From NCBI GenBank assembly GCA_013298765.1, contig JAAFJA010000012.1, positions 62,001 to 126,000 of the forward strand: a stretch of DNA of 64,000 nt. The letters are read 5' to 3'. The notes below the pieces were generated by a model, which saw only the letters and a program-made list of their open reading frames with translations, was not told the origin of the DNA and did no database searches. Of the stretch, positions 36,314-47,409 are shown in pieces. Positions within the stretch are counted from its first letter, which is position 1. Every line of letters starts with the position of its first letter. The position numbers and the translations under genes are program-made. This DNA comes from Betaproteobacteria bacterium (GTDB lineage: Bacteria > Pseudomonadota > Gammaproteobacteria > Burkholderiales > Casimicrobiaceae).

Positions 36314-37528
36314 CTAAAAACCGAAGGCGTCCTTCAGCTTTGCGAATAAGCCTGCCGCCGCACCTGTGCGTTTGTGCCGCTCAGCAACGTGACTCACCTG
36401 GTCACGACCGTGCATCAAAAGGCCAATCGCCGTTGAATACTTGGGCGCACAAAGCACATCGCGAAGTGGGCCACCGTATTCGGGAGAGGCCACGCGTACC
36501 GGCATGTGAAACACCTCTTCCCCAAGCTCGGCAATACCTGGGAGCAGCGCCGTACCGCCGGTCAACACCACACCAGAGCGCAAGAGTGGCTCGAATCCCG
36601 AACGCTTCATTTGCTCGTGTACCAGTTGAAACAGTTCTTCCACGCGTGGCTCGATCACCTCCGCGAGCGTGTGCCGCGCCATCGTTCGTGCTGGGCGATC
36701 CGCCACGCTTGGAACTTCAATCAGGTCATCGATGTCGGCGAGCTTTCGCATGGCGACTGCGTAACGATGCTTGATGTCGGCAGCTTCTTTGCTGGGTACC
36801 CGCAGCGCCATCGCAACGTCATTAGTAATTTGATCCCCCGCCACCGGGAGAACGCCGGTATGCCGAATCGAGCCGCCGGTGTAGAGCGCGAAATCGGTGG
36901 TACCGCCGCCAATATCAATCAGTCCCACACCGATTTCCATCTCATCACGCGTCAAACAGGCCGCAGCTGAGGCAAGCGGTTGCAACACCAACTCCTGCAC
37001 TTCCAGCCCGCAGCGGCGCACGCACTTTTCAATGTTGTCTGCGGCAGATACCGCGCCGGTCACGATATGCACCTTTACCTCAAGACGGCGACCGCTCATG
37101 CCGAGCGGTTTGCGAATACCCTCCTGCCCGTCGATGATGTATTCCTGAGGCAGCGTATGCAACACGATCTGATCGTTCGGAATCGCAATTGCTTTCGCGG
37201 TTTCGACCACGCGCTCCATATCGGCAGCAGTGACCTCAGCATCTTTCATCGCAACCATGCCGCTTGAATTGAGGCTGCGAATATGACTTCCCGCAATGCC
37301 TACGAATACCTGCGTCAGCTTGCAATTCGCCATGGCAGCCGCTTCTTTGACCGCAGCTGCGATGGTCGCGGTCGTGGCGTCGATGTCCACGACCATGCCT
37401 TTGCGCATGCCGTGAGACGGCTGCTCGCCGAAACCAATAATCGAAAGATTTCCAGTCGCATCAATTTCAGCGACCAGTGCGACCACCTTTGAGGTGCCGA
37501 TGTCAAGCGCTGCGATTAACTCACTCAT
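36314..37528 (-). CDS. ftsA: cell division protein FtsA
   Basis: Encodes 404 residues of the actin fold. Phosphate-binding motifs are 'IAALDIGTSKVVALVAE' (N-terminal) and 'GVGLIDIGGGTTDFALYTGG'; the adenosine motif is 'SGVVLTGGTALLPGIAEL'. The C-terminus 'GLFAKLKDAFGF' is the amphipathic membrane-targeting helix that tethers FtsZ filaments. Its start overlaps the ftsQ stop by four bases. Confidence 0.97.
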   Translation of the reverse strand: MSELIAALDIGTSKVVALVAEIDATGNLSIIGFGEQPSHGMRKGMVVDIDATTATIAAAVKEAAAMANCKLTQVFVGIAGSHIRSLNSSGMVAMKDAEVTAADMERVVETAKAIAIPNDQIVLHTLPQEYIIDGQEGIRKPLGMSGRRLEVKVHIVTGAVSAADNIEKCVRRCGLEVQELVLQPLASAAACLTRDEMEIGVGLIDIGGGTTDFALYTGGSIRHTGVLPVAGDQITNDVAMALRVPSKEAADIKHRYAVAMRKLADIDDLIEVPSVADRPARTMARHTLAEVIEPRVEELFQLVHEQMKRSGFEPLLRSGVVLTGGTALLPGIAELGEEVFHMPVRVASPEYGGPLRDVLCAPKYSTAIGLLMHGRDQVSHVAERHKRTGAAAGLFAKLKDAFGF

Positions 37529-38274
37529 TGTTGTGTCCCTACCACTGCGACTTGATCGCCCGATGTGCTTGCTGCACTGCTCGTGCGCCCGCGCGCAACC
37601 GCAACTGCCGATTTGTAACGAAGATCGACGCGTGCTATTGAGTCACGTTCGTCTGCTGACCACGCGGTGTACAAGCCAATAAACCGTGCGAGTCGTTGCT
37701 CGATACTGTCACGACCGAGTTCGACGACCAGCCCGTTCTTCATAGTGACGCTCACCGCGCCGCGCGGCGACACACTCATGGAACGTATCGTGAGCCCGAG
37801 CGGCGCAAGCGCGACCTTCATCTCGCGATAGCGTTGCAACGTCTCGGCGGCCATTTCGGCGGGGCCATCGAATCGGGGGAGCGGCGCTCGCGAGGTTGCG
37901 CGAAAGAGCTCGCCTCGATCAGACAAGAGATCAAGTTCGCCCCAGTACCCAACTGCCCGATACTCTTCAACACGCACGTCTAGCGCAAAGGGCCAGCGCC
38001 GCTCAACCACAGCATCGCGAACCCAAGGAAGCTTTCTGAGCGTGGTACGAACGCGCTGCGGCGACACGGTAAAAAATGTGCCGCGCACTTCACTGCGAAC
38101 CGCCGATTCAAGCAAACCGACGTCGAGCTCCAGTGGCTGCGAGACGAACGCGACCTGACGCAGCGCAAACCAGCCCTTCCCGTTTGCCCACTGGAAAATG
38201 CTCCATGCGATCGCAATCGAGGCCGTGATCGCGATCCAGCCCGCAAGGCGACTCAATACCGTGTGGTCGTTCAT
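37525..38274 (-). CDS. ftsQ: cell division protein FtsQ
   Basis: Encodes 249 residues: a short cytoplasmic N-terminus, one membrane helix (about 11-27), a POTRA domain ('[19 protein letters not shown]', '[19 protein letters not shown]') and the FtsQ beta domain ('[15 protein letters not shown]'). It links the division ring to FtsB/FtsL in the periplasm. It overlaps murC and ftsA by four bases each, with no ddl gene in between. Confidence 0.94.
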   Translation of the reverse strand: MNDHTVLSRLAGWIAITASIAIAWSIFQWANGKGWFALRQVAFVSQPLELDVGLLESAVRSEVRGTFFTVSPQRVRTTLRKLPWVRDAVVERRWPFALDVRVEEYRAVGYWGELDLLSDRGELFRATSRAPLPRFDGPAEMAAETLQRYREMKVALAPLGLTIRSMSVSPRGAVSVTMKNGLVVELGRDSIEQRLARFIGLYTAWSADERDSIARVDLRYKSAVAVARGRTSSAASTSGDQVAVVGTQQ

Positions 38275-39689
38275 TGCCGCCCTCCACTTGCGCGAGTTTG
38301 CGTTTGCGCGATCGCCGCCTTTAGCTGCGCAGCAACGCCCCCGATAGAGCCCGCCCCCATAGTCATCACCACGTCGCCCGAACGTACGATGTTCATTAGG
38401 TTTGCGGGTAAGTCCGTGATCGATTCAACATAGATGGGATCAACACGTCCACGCAAACGAATTGAGCGGGCCAATGCACGGCTATCCGCCGCAACAATCG
38501 GTGCCTCGCCTGCGGGATAGACCTCGGAAAGCAGAAGAACATCAACACCCGACAACACGGCAGAGAAATCATCGAAGAGATCGCGCGTGCGGGTGTAGCG
38601 ATGCGGCTGAAATGCGAGAACGATTCGTCGCTTTGGGTAGGCGTTACGCGCAGCATCGATCGTCGCGGCCAATTCAACGGGGTGATGCCCATAGTCATCG
38701 ATAAGTTCGAACTCGGCGCCCTGAAAAGACACCGGCCCGTGTCGTTCGAATCGACGTCCGACGCCGCCGAAGTTCGCAAGCGCGCGCTGAATGGCGGCCG
38801 CATCGACACCTATATCTTGCGCGACGCCAATCGCGGCAAGCGCATTGAGCACGTTGTGTTTGCCCACGAGATTCAGTGTGACGACAAGATCGCCGGTGCC
38901 CTTTCGTTTGGCAACAAAGTGCATCATGTTCGCGTCGGCACGAACAGAATCTGCACGAACATCCGCCGTTGCGTCAAAGCCATAGGTCACAACAGGCTTC
39001 ACGACGCGTGGTAACACCGCTCGTACACCGGCATCGTCGACGCATGCGTAGAGAGCGCCATAAAACGGCAATCGATTTGCGAAATCGGCGAACGCTGCGT
39101 AGAGCCGATCAGCGCTGTGCCCGTATGTTTCCATGTGATCCAAATCAACGTTAGTCACCACAGCAAATGTTGGCGTTAAGTGCAGAAAAGATGCATCCGA
39201 TTCGTCGGCCTCTGCGACGAAATATTCGCCGGATCCAAGCTTTGCATTGGTGCCTTGCGCGCGGACTCGTCCGCCCACAACAAACGTCGGATCCAAGCCA
39301 CCTTCCGCAAGCACCGCAGCAACGAGCGATGTCGTCGTTGTTTTTCCATGAGTTCCAGCAATCGCAACACCCTGTTTCCCACGCATGAGCTCCGCGAGCA
39401 TCATGGCACGTGGCACGATCGGGAGGTTCGCTTTTCGCGCTGCTTCGACTTCTGGATTGTCTTTTGGCACCGCACTCGACACGACAACAGCTTGCGCATC
39501 ATCGAGGCTCTTCGCTTGGTGGCCGACCGTTACGCGAACACCTTGTGCACGTAGCCGAGCGAGCACGGCTGAATCCGCGGCATCGCTTCCGCTCACCTGA
39601 TATCCCTGATTTGCGAGCACTTCAGCGATTCCGCTCATGCCAATGCCGCCAATGCCCACGAAGTGAATGCGCTGCACACGGGACTTCAT
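38271..39689 (-). CDS. murC: UDP-N-acetylmuramate-L-alanine ligase MurC
   Basis: Encodes 472 residues of the Mur ligase family. The N-terminal '[18 protein letters not shown]' is the MurC UDP-binding signature; the ATP loop is '[15 protein letters not shown]'; '[18 protein letters not shown]' is the C-terminal-domain hallmark. It adds L-Ala to UDP-MurNAc in the cytoplasm. It overlaps murG and ftsQ by four bases each. A UDP-GlcNAc reductase (murB) is not in the window. Confidence 0.97.
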   Translation of the reverse strand: MKSRVQRIHFVGIGGIGMSGIAEVLANQGYQVSGSDAADSAVLARLRAQGVRVTVGHQAKSLDDAQAVVVSSAVPKDNPEVEAARKANLPIVPRAMMLAELMRGKQGVAIAGTHGKTTTTSLVAAVLAEGGLDPTFVVGGRVRAQGTNAKLGSGEYFVAEADESDASFLHLTPTFAVVTNVDLDHMETYGHSADRLYAAFADFANRLPFYGALYACVDDAGVRAVLPRVVKPVVTYGFDATADVRADSVRADANMMHFVAKRKGTGDLVVTLNLVGKHNVLNALAAIGVAQDIGVDAAAIQRALANFGGVGRRFERHGPVSFQGAEFELIDDYGHHPVELAATIDAARNAYPKRRIVLAFQPHRYTRTRDLFDDFSAVLSGVDVLLLSEVYPAGEAPIVAADSRALARSIRLRGRVDPIYVESITDLPANLMNIVRSGDVVMTMGAGSIGGVAAQLKAAIAQTQTRASGGRQ

Positions 39690-40792
39690 TGTCTCGCCCC
39701 AACTCTGCGTTCAGCCATGGCCTCAAGGCAATTGCAGATCCGATCTGTGGCGTCGGCGCGCGCTTCTCGATGCGCGGCTAAAGCCATCGCCAGCGCATCT
39801 TCGCGGGAGATCGATGAAACGATGCTCGCAAGGCGCTCAGGGGTAAATTCACGTTGCTCGATGATTTTTGCGCCACCGATTGCTTCAATCGTGCGAGCGT
39901 TTTTCAGTTGCTGATTGTCACCATGATGTGGGTAGGGCACAAACACTGATGCGACGCCCAGCGCAGCGAGCTCTGCCACAGTACTCGCACCGCTGCGCCC
40001 AATGAATAGGTCCGCATTTGCAAGCGTTTCCCAGCTTCGATCAAGGTACTCAACGACGACAGCGTCTACTCCCGCGCTGGAATAGTTCGCCTCGGTCGAC
40101 TCGCGAGCTTTCGCACCGGTTTGATGAACCACGCTAGGACGAGCATTGGCCGCAAGTTGCGCGAGCGCTTTTGGGACAACTTCATTGAGCACAGTTGCGC
40201 CCCGAGAGCCGCCCATCACTACGATTCGGAGCGGTCCGGTTCGAGCGCTGTAGCGCGTGTCGGTCGTCTCAACGCGAGAGAATTCCGCTCGAATGGGATT
40301 ACCTGTTCGCTCAATCCTTGCTCCGCTGGCAACTTTCGCCGTTGCAAACGTTCCTTTGAAACCCGTCATGACGCACTTAGCGACACGTGCAAGTAGCTTG
40401 TTTGCCGCTCCTGCAACAGCGTCACTTTGGTGAATCGCGAGCGGAATATTCATTCGCCACGCTGCGATTCCGCCTGGCACACTTGGGAATCCCCCCGTGC
40501 CGATAACAGCGGTTGGCTTCACCTGCGCAAAGTGGCGCATGGCTTCTGCGCTAGCGCGCCAAAGCGCGAAGGGCAAACGAAGTTTCGGCCCCAGCCCTTT
40601 TCCAACGATTCCCTCAAACGCAATTCCTTTGAAAGGAAATTCGTTGGAATCGATCAACGAGGCCTCCATCCCATCCGGTGTTCCAAGCCAGCTCACGTGC
40701 CAACCGCGAGCCTTCATCGCACGCGCAATCGCGAGGCCAGGATAAACGTGCCCCCCCGTACCGCCCGCCATGACTACAAGGTGCTGACTCAT
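39686..40792 (-). CDS. murG: undecaprenyl-PP-MurNAc-pentapeptide GlcNAc transferase MurG
   Basis: Encodes 368 residues of the GT-B fold. The first glycine-rich loop is '[17 protein letters not shown]'; the second is '[18 protein letters not shown]'; the UDP-GlcNAc site is '[18 protein letters not shown]'. MurG makes lipid II from lipid I at the inner face of the membrane. It overlaps ftsW and murC by four bases. Confidence 0.97.
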   Translation of the reverse strand: MSQHLVVMAGGTGGHVYPGLAIARAMKARGWHVSWLGTPDGMEASLIDSNEFPFKGIAFEGIVGKGLGPKLRLPFALWRASAEAMRHFAQVKPTAVIGTGGFPSVPGGIAAWRMNIPLAIHQSDAVAGAANKLLARVAKCVMTGFKGTFATAKVASGARIERTGNPIRAEFSRVETTDTRYSARTGPLRIVVMGGSRGATVLNEVVPKALAQLAANARPSVVHQTGAKARESTEANYSSAGVDAVVVEYLDRSWETLANADLFIGRSGASTVAELAALGVASVFVPYPHHGDNQQLKNARTIEAIGGAKIIEQREFTPERLASIVSSISREDALAMALAAHREARADATDRICNCLEAMAERRVGARQ

Positions 40793-42030
40793 ACCTTATA
40801 GCCCTTCGCGAGACGACGGTTTTCCCAATCGATGCGCAATAAGATGGAGAGCAACACCAAACCGGAAATCGTGCCGCTACCCCCGTAAGACATCAACGGC
40901 AGGGTGAGACCTTTGGTTGGGGCAATGCCCATATTGACCGCGATATTGATCATCGACTGCAGGCCAAATAGCGTGCCAATCCCTTGCGCTACGAGCGAAG
41001 AAAAATGCTGCGCGTTAAGTCGCGCCTCGCGGCCAATCTTGAATGCGCGCCACGTAATCCACGCATAGGCAGATACGATGGCGATAACGCCGATCAAACC
41101 TAACTCTTCCGCGGTGACCGCTAGGATGAAATCTGTATGCGCTTCGGGCAAGTAGTAGTGTTTCGAAACGCTCGCGCCGAGTCCCAAACCAAACAAACCC
41201 CCGCGTCCGATTGCCATCAGAGATTGCGTGAGCTGGTATCCCTTCCCGAATTCCTGTTTCCACGGATCAAGGAAGCTAAAGATTCGCTCTAGGCGGTACG
41301 GCTCAAAAATAATGAGTGCGCTCGCCGAAATCAATCCAACGATCAGCACAGGCACAACTAGGCGGTAATCGAGCCCTGCCATGAACAAGATCAGTAGCCC
41401 ACAGGTGACCACAACAAAGGTCGCACCGAAGTCGGGTTGGCGCAGTAGCAGCGCGCTAATAAAGAGCGCGAGCAAAATGAATGGGCCAAGTCCGCGCAGC
41501 AGACTTTGTTTAAGTGGCTGTTGAGCATGTAGCACGTCGACTTTACTGACTGCGTAGCGCGCTGCAAACAAAATCATCGCGGTTTTCATCAGCTCCGACG
41601 GCTGCAATCCAAATGGACCAAGCGGTATCCAACGCCGAGCCCCGTTCACCGTGCGCCCGATGCCAGGAATCAACACAAGTATGAGCAAAAGGATTGTGCC
41701 CGCGATCAGCCACGGGGCGAATCGCTCCCAGTGCTTCATTGAGGTATCAAAAACAAACAGCGCAGCGGTGAGGCCAATCAACACAAAAAGCGATTGGCGC
41801 GCAAGAAAATACGTCGCCGATCCGCGTGTGAATTTCGCCTCCGACGCGTTAGCAATCGAAGCCGAGTAAACCATCAATAGACCCAGCGCAAGCAGCGCAA
41901 GCACGACCCAGACAAGCGCAAGGTCGACCTCGCTCTCCTGGGCTGCGCTTCGCTGGTTGACGTAACCCGAGCGAGGCGCAAATAGACCCTGCACAAACTG
42001 CTGCACCTGAGCCGTCGCGAGCTTAAGCAT
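40789..42030 (-). CDS. ftsW: lipid II polymerase FtsW (SEDS family)
   Basis: Encodes 413 residues with about ten membrane helices. Family marks are 'LGLLMVYSASIANASE', 'RRWIPLGPFGLQPSELMK', 'QPDFGATFVV' and the C-terminal 'PTKGLTLPLMSYGGSG'. FtsW is the septal peptidoglycan glycosyltransferase that works with FtsI. The long N-terminal arm (about 35 residues) is cytoplasmic. It overlaps murD by eight bases and murG by four. Confidence 0.96.
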   Translation of the reverse strand: MLKLATAQVQQFVQGLFAPRSGYVNQRSAAQESEVDLALVWVVLALLALGLLMVYSASIANASEAKFTRGSATYFLARQSLFVLIGLTAALFVFDTSMKHWERFAPWLIAGTILLLILVLIPGIGRTVNGARRWIPLGPFGLQPSELMKTAMILFAARYAVSKVDVLHAQQPLKQSLLRGLGPFILLALFISALLLRQPDFGATFVVVTCGLLILFMAGLDYRLVVPVLIVGLISASALIIFEPYRLERIFSFLDPWKQEFGKGYQLTQSLMAIGRGGLFGLGLGASVSKHYYLPEAHTDFILAVTAEELGLIGVIAIVSAYAWITWRAFKIGREARLNAQHFSSLVAQGIGTLFGLQSMINIAVNMGIAPTKGLTLPLMSYGGSGTISGLVLLSILLRIDWENRRLAKGYKV

Positions 42031-43414
42031 GACCGGGCTCCTTCACCAGCGTGCGTCCATGAGCCATAGCCCAGGTGTTGACCGCATGAGCGAAAGCATG
42101 AGCTCTGGCCTCGTAGTTCTTAAACATGTCCCAGCTCGCGCATGCCGGTGACAGAAGCAAAATGTCGCCGGACTCAGCGCGCTCTAGTGCGGCATGAACG
42201 GCATCTTCAAGGCAAGAAAACTGTTGATGCTCAACGCCACGACTCGCGAGTTCGGTCGCAATCTGCGGCGCATCTTTGCCGATCAGGTGAACGGCCTTGC
42301 AGCGAGTGGCTGCAGTAGCCGCGAGCGCGCCAAACTGCTGTCCTTTCCCGTCCCCCCCCGCGATCAACCAAACCGGCGACGCGGTGCCTCGCAAGGCAGC
42401 CGCTGTGGCCACCACGGTGGTGGCTTTGCTGTCGTTGATGACTTCGACGCCGCCAACCGTTCCAAGCCACTGGTAGCGGTGCGCAATTCCGTCAAAGGTC
42501 GAAACCGTCTTCTTGACGACATCGAAATCGCGAATGAAGGGGGCAGCAAGCGCAATTGCGGCAAGCATATTTGCCGTGTTGTGCGTCCCGCGCAAACGCA
42601 TCCCAGAACAGGATGCGATTTTTTGTTCGCCACGTGCGAAGTACTGTTCGCCGTCCTGCAAGGAGAGCCCAAATTCACGCTCAGTTTTCGGCAGATTCAT
42701 GCCGAAGGAGACCGATTCACCGTGGAGTCTTCGCATTGAAGATGACCACGGATCATCGCGGTTGATTACTTGCCGCTCGCAGTTCGCGTAAATTTTTGAT
42801 TTGCTCGCAGCGTAATCAAAGAAGCTTGAATAGCGATCTAGGTGGTTCTCTGTTACGTTCAACACCGTGGCTGACGCGCACACGAGCGACTCTGTGGATT
42901 CAAGCTGAAAACTTGAAAGTTCGAGCACGAAGACTTCGGCGTCGCTCTCGGTAAGCGCGTCGAGCGCGGGCAAGCCAACGTTGCCTGCCACTGCAACGCG
43001 CATATCAGCGTTAGCAAGCAGTGCGCCTGTTAAATTGGACGTTGTGGTTTTTCCATTAGATCCGGTTATTCCAATTACTGGTCGCTTGCCCCAATTGAAT
43101 TGGGCGAATAGCTCAATATCTCCAATTACTTTTCGGCCTGAATTCTCAACCGATTGCAGGGCGAGAAGCGCTCGCGGCACGCCCGGCGATAGTGCAACCC
43201 AGTCGCACGCTGGCAACGTATCGCGAGCGAGATCATGTTGCGCGAATTTCACCCGAGGGAAATCGCGCTTTAGAACATCAAGCCCTGAAGCATTGGCATT
43301 GCCATCGAACGCAGACACCTTCGCGCCATTCGCGGACAAAAAGCGAACAAGTGAGAGCCCGGTCGCGCCGAGTCCCACCACGTTCACTTTCGCACCGGAA
43401 ATCGCGATTGCCAT
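42023..43414 (-). CDS. murD: UDP-N-acetylmuramoylalanine-D-glutamate ligase MurD
   Basis: Encodes 463 residues from the ATG at 43414 (MAIAISGAKVNVVG); the longer in-frame start at 43507 would run into mraY and is rejected. The N-terminal Rossmann loop is 'VNVVGLGATGLSLVRFL'; the ATP loop is '[15 protein letters not shown]'; 'VEVINDSKATTVVAT' and 'VWLIAGGDGKGQQF' are MurD marks. It adds D-Glu to UDP-MurNAc-Ala. It starts 5 bases after mraY and overlaps ftsW by eight. Confidence 0.96.
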   Translation of the reverse strand: MAIAISGAKVNVVGLGATGLSLVRFLSANGAKVSAFDGNANASGLDVLKRDFPRVKFAQHDLARDTLPACDWVALSPGVPRALLALQSVENSGRKVIGDIELFAQFNWGKRPVIGITGSNGKTTTSNLTGALLANADMRVAVAGNVGLPALDALTESDAEVFVLELSSFQLESTESLVCASATVLNVTENHLDRYSSFFDYAASKSKIYANCERQVINRDDPWSSSMRRLHGESVSFGMNLPKTEREFGLSLQDGEQYFARGEQKIASCSGMRLRGTHNTANMLAAIALAAPFIRDFDVVKKTVSTFDGIAHRYQWLGTVGGVEVINDSKATTVVATAAALRGTASPVWLIAGGDGKGQQFGALAATAATRCKAVHLIGKDAPQIATELASRGVEHQQFSCLEDAVHAALERAESGDILLLSPACASWDMFKNYEARAHAFAHAVNTWAMAHGRTLVKEPGHA

Positions 43415-43419
43415 CCGCG

Positions 43420-44574
43420 CTACCTCAACTTCAACGTAGAAAGGCCTGCGAGCACCAAGAACATCGTGATGATCCAGAACCGGATCGTTACATGGTTCTC
43501 GTGCCAACCACCGAGTTCAAAGTGATGATGCAGCGGCGCCATGCGAAAGATGCGCTTACCTTTGGTGTACTTGAAATACAGCACCTGCATCATGACGGAG
43601 ATGGTTTCGATGACGAAGATGCCGCCCATCACGACGAGGACGATTTCCTGGCGCACAATCACTGCGATTGTGCCGAGCGATGCGCCTAGCGCCAGTGCGC
43701 CCACATCTCCCATGAAGACACGTGCCGGGTGCGCGTTAAACCACAGAAAGCCAAGGCCTGCCCCTGCCATTGCGCCGCAGAAAACCATCAGCTCACCGGC
43801 CCCTGGGATATACGGAAACAACAGATAGCGGGAGTAGTCAATGCGGCCCACAACGTAGGCAAACACCGCGAGCGCGCTGCCGACCATAACGACTGGCATG
43901 ATGGCGAGGCCATCCAATCCGTCGGTGAGATTCACCGCGTTGCTCGTGCCAACGATCACACACCAAGTCAGTGCGATGAAACCGAATAGTCCTAGCGGGT
44001 AAGCTATGTTCTTGAAGAATGGGACGATCAAATCGGCGCGCGAGGGGAGTTCATTGGTGAACCCGCTCTGAATCCACTTGAAAATCAAATCGAATATCTG
44101 CGTGGAATTAGGCGCAGACACCGCGAACGCAAGGTAGGTGGAAGCAATGATGCCGATAAACGCTTGCCAGAAAAGCTTCTCCTTCGCCGACATACCTTTT
44201 GGATTTTTGTGCACTACTTTGCGATAGTCATCAACCCAACCGATTGCGCCAAACCCGATCATCACGAAAAGCACGACCCATACGAATCGATTCGAGAGAT
44301 CAGCCCACAAGAGGGTGGAGATTGCGATCGCTACAAGAACAAGCGCTCCACCCATCGTTGGTGTACCTTGTTTGCTCAGATGGCTTTGCGGACCATCATT
44401 GCGCACCGCTTGACCAATTTTCATCTCGCGCAGCCAAGCGATCATGCGTGGGCCCAATGCCAGCGCGAGGATCATGGCGGTCGCCGTGGCAAGCACAGAA
44501 CGAAGAGTGAGATAGGTCAGCGCATTGAGCCCTGAAATCTCTTTGCCGTAAGTAGTTGCGAGCCAATAAAACAC
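43420..44574 (-). CDS. mraY: phospho-MurNAc-pentapeptide translocase MraY
   Basis: Encodes 384 residues with about ten membrane helices, starting at the GTG 44574 (MFYWLA), which overlaps the murF stop by one base in TAGTG. Active-site acids are in '[17 protein letters not shown]' and '[15 protein letters not shown]'; the histidine cluster is '[17 protein letters not shown]'. MraY transfers phospho-MurNAc-pentapeptide to undecaprenyl phosphate, forming lipid I. Its place between murF and murD is standard. Confidence 0.97.
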   Translation of the reverse strand: MFYWLATTYGKEISGLNALTYLTLRSVLATATAMILALALGPRMIAWLREMKIGQAVRNDGPQSHLSKQGTPTMGGALVLVAIAISTLLWADLSNRFVWVVLFVMIGFGAIGWVDDYRKVVHKNPKGMSAKEKLFWQAFIGIIASTYLAFAVSAPNSTQIFDLIFKWIQSGFTNELPSRADLIVPFFKNIAYPLGLFGFIALTWCVIVGTSNAVNLTDGLDGLAIMPVVMVGSALAVFAYVVGRIDYSRYLLFPYIPGAGELMVFCGAMAGAGLGFLWFNAHPARVFMGDVGALALGASLGTIAVIVRQEIVLVVMGGIFVIETISVMMQVLYFKYTKGKRIFRMAPLHHHFELGGWHENHVTIRFWIITMFLVLAGLSTLKLR

Positions 44575-45941
44575 TACACCATCTCCCTGTATTTTTCTTT
44601 GAGGTATGCAATGGCGCTGCCCATCTGCATACTGTTTGCGCCCTTCGCGAGAACGCTTGCGCCCGGTGTACAAAGTTTCGCAAGCGCGCTGTGTAGCGCA
44701 TCTCGCGCTGAGAAATGCGATGCCTTCCCGCCAAAAGAAGGAGTCACAGCGCCAAATCGTTCGCCGAGGGTCAGCACATGTTCAATTGGGCGGGACGCGA
44801 GGAACTCAGCGAGCTCGCGGTGATGCTGTAGCGAATCTGTTCCAAGTTCAGCCATATCGCCCAAAACCAGAATCCTGGGCTTTGGCATGGCTTCCAATAT
44901 CGCGCACGCAGCCCGCATTGACGCCGGATTCGCGTTATACGCATCATCGATCAACGTCACGCCATTTGCGAGTTTGCTTTGTCCAAGCCGCCCTGCAACA
45001 TTCGTGGCCGACTGTAAGCCATCCACAAGCGCGCGTGCGCTTACGCCAAGCGCTTTTGCCATCGCTGCAACCGCAAGCGCGTTCATCTGGTTATGGTGAC
45101 CGGGGAGCGCGACGGCAATACGAAGTGGCTCGTCCGCGTCGTTATAGCCATGCACTGCGAGACGCCCATCATCGAGCAACTCACCGCGTAACTCGGCATC
45201 CCTCGAGAATCCGAACAATAGTTGCTTGCTTTCGCGAGTGATTACACGCCAGTAGGAAGCAAAAGCATCGTCGGCGTTGATCACGGCGGTACCGCCAATC
45301 TGCAAACCTTCAAAAATCTCACCCTTTGCTTTGGCAACGCCCATCAGCGATCCCACGCCCTCCAAGTGAGCAGGTCCAGCGTTGGTAATTGCTGCGACGC
45401 GCGGTTTCGCAATCGAGGTGAGTAACGAGAGCTCGTGGAAATGGTTCATCCCCATTTCGATCACAGCAACGCGATGAGCCGCATTCAGCCGAAGCAATGT
45501 GAGTGGCACGCCGATATGATTATTAAGCGAGCCAACCGTGGACAGCACTTGCTCTGCGCCAAACTCAGCCGCCATCACAGAGGCGGTCATTTGCTTCGTG
45601 CTGGTTTTTCCATTGCTGCCAGTGATGCCGATCACGTGGCCCGAAAAACGATCCCGCTGCGCCTTACCCATCTGCTGCAGCGCGACCAACGTATCGCGAA
45701 CAACAAGCTTGCAAATAGTCGGCGGAATGCTCACCTCTTGGCTCACCAAGACACCAGTTGCGCCTTGCTCGAGGGCTGTCTGCACGTAGGCATGACCATC
45801 AAAGTTTTCGCCTTTGAGGGCAACGAAAAGCTGATTTGCGCATGACTTGCGGCTATCCGTGGCGATGCCTTGGAAGATGACTTCTGCACCACTTGCGTTC
45901 GCCGCACATGCGTGAGCGAGGAACGAACTAGAAAGCTGCAT
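44574..45941 (-). CDS. murF: UDP-MurNAc-tripeptide D-Ala-D-Ala ligase MurF
   Basis: Encodes 455 residues. The ATP loop is '[20 protein letters not shown]'; '[15 protein letters not shown]' and '[16 protein letters not shown]' are MurF signatures; the C-terminal domain has '[12 protein letters not shown]'. It adds D-Ala-D-Ala, the product of Ddl, to the UDP-tripeptide. It overlaps murE by 14 bases. Confidence 0.96.
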   Translation of the reverse strand: MQLSSSFLAHACAANASGAEVIFQGIATDSRKSCANQLFVALKGENFDGHAYVQTALEQGATGVLVSQEVSIPPTICKLVVRDTLVALQQMGKAQRDRFSGHVIGITGSNGKTSTKQMTASVMAAEFGAEQVLSTVGSLNNHIGVPLTLLRLNAAHRVAVIEMGMNHFHELSLLTSIAKPRVAAITNAGPAHLEGVGSLMGVAKAKGEIFEGLQIGGTAVINADDAFASYWRVITRESKQLLFGFSRDAELRGELLDDGRLAVHGYNDADEPLRIAVALPGHHNQMNALAVAAMAKALGVSARALVDGLQSATNVAGRLGQSKLANGVTLIDDAYNANPASMRAACAILEAMPKPRILVLGDMAELGTDSLQHHRELAEFLASRPIEHVLTLGERFGAVTPSFGGKASHFSARDALHSALAKLCTPGASVLAKGANSMQMGSAIAYLKEKYREMV

Positions 45942-47409
45942 GGGAAGCCTTTACCGACATCGCGTGACGAGCATTCAGTGCTGCGCGAGCGAGCTCAGTA
46001 TCGGAAAACGGGTAGCGACGACCTGAAATTTCTTGGTACGTTTCGTGCCCCTTTCCGGCAATCAAAATGCAGTCGTCCGTCTTCGCTCCAGCAACTGCGA
46101 ACTCAATGGCGCACTTACGATCCAACTCGATTTCTATATTGGCACGACGAAGCACATCGATTCCATTCACGATATCTTCGGCAATTGCTTCGGGGCGTTC
46201 ATCTCTCGGGTTATCGCTGGTGACAATCGCAACGTCTGCCAATCGTGACGCGATTTCTCCCATGATCGGACGCTTGCTGCGATCACGGTTACCGCCGCAA
46301 CCAAAGACGAGCCAGAGCTTTCCGCTCGTTGATTCGCGAGCCGCAATGATTGCCTTCTCTAGTGCATCCGGCGTGTGCGCGTAATCCACCAGAACCAGCG
46401 GCAAATCACCCCCCGCTCCATCATTTGGAACGACGCGCTCCAATCGGCCGGAAGCTGGCGTTAGTGCGCTCAAGGCGCGCGCCACATTTGAGGGCGACTG
46501 CCCCGCCGCGAGCAGCGCTGCCGCGACAGCGGTTGCGTTGTAGGCATTGAATTTGCCTACCGTAAGTACCTCGCACTCAATCTTGCCCCACGGGGAATTG
46601 ATTTCTAAATCGAGCGTCGCACCGGAACGCACACGCAGACTTGTAAGTACGTCGCCCTTTGCCATCCCGTAGCTCACAACGTCGGGTAGTTTGCGAGCGA
46701 TCAAAGATGCCCCAAACGCATCATCCGCATTGATGATGCGATGACGGGCGACGTAATCGGTGAAGAGCTTTGCTTTCGCCGCTCCGTAGGCATCCATCGA
46801 GCCGTGATAGTCGAGATGATCTTGGGTCAAGTTGGTAAAGATCGCCGACTCGAACCGTACGCCAGCAACTCGACCTTGGTCGAGCGCATGCGAGCTCACT
46901 TCAATCGCTGCTGCGCCTGCGCCGGCCTGTCGCATACGCGAAAGCGTGTGATGCAGGGTGATCGCATCGGGCGTAGTGTTCTTCGCTGCATCTAGTTGCT
47001 CAAGGAAGCCGCTGCCTACCGTGCCAATAAAGCCGCACCGCTCGCCGAGCGCCTGATGTGCTTGCGCAATCCACGTGGCAACGGTTGTCTTGCCGTTCGT
47101 ACCGGTCACGCCATACACCGCCATATGCTCGCTCGGCGCGCCGAGGTAGTCGTTCGCGATCTTGCCTAGTTGAATCTCGAGTTGATCAACTTCGATGACT
47201 CGTGGATCGCTTGTATCGAACTTCGATCCCCGCTCACAGACAATGGCGGCAGCGCCCGCCGTGATCGCTGCGTCGATGAAATCTCTGCCATCGCGGGATC
47301 GGCCAGGAAAGGCGAAAAAGACGTCACCCGCCTTGACTTCTCGCGAATCGAGCTGAAGGACTGCGCCATGAATCCCGCGTTCGTGAAGGGCTAACACTAC
47401 AGGGTGCAT
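45928..47409 (-). CDS. murE: UDP-MurNAc-dipeptide meso-diaminopimelate ligase MurE
   Basis: Encodes 493 residues. 'GDVFFAFPGRSRDGRDFI' opens the UDP-binding domain; the ATP loop is 'YGVTGTNGKTTVATWIAQA'; 'LVDYAHTPDALEKAI' and the later 'TSDNPRDERPEAI' (DNPR) mark the meso-diaminopimelate type rather than the lysine type. It adds the third amino acid of the stem peptide. It overlaps ftsI by one base. Confidence 0.96.
   Translation of the reverse strand: MHPVVLALHERGIHGAVLQLDSREVKAGDVFFAFPGRSRDGRDFIDAAITAGAAAIVCERGSKFDTSDPRVIEVDQLEIQLGKIANDYLGAPSEHMAVYGVTGTNGKTTVATWIAQAHQALGERCGFIGTVGSGFLEQLDAAKNTTPDAITLHHTLSRMRQAGAGAAAIEVSSHALDQGRVAGVRFESAIFTNLTQDHLDYHGSMDAYGAAKAKLFTDYVARHRIINADDAFGASLIARKLPDVVSYGMAKGDVLTSLRVRSGATLDLEINSPWGKIECEVLTVGKFNAYNATAVAAALLAAGQSPSNVARALSALTPASGRLERVVPNDGAGGDLPLVLVDYAHTPDALEKAIIAARESTSGKLWLVFGCGGNRDRSKRPIMGEIASRLADVAIVTSDNPRDERPEAIAEDIVNGIDVLRRANIEIELDRKCAIEFAVAGAKTDDCILIAGKGHETYQEISGRRYPFSDTELARAALNARHAMSVKASHAAF

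Noticed and set aside
43415-43507. 31-residue N-terminal extension of MurD
   Set aside because: It overlaps the 3' end of mraY and precedes the canonical MurD Rossmann start.
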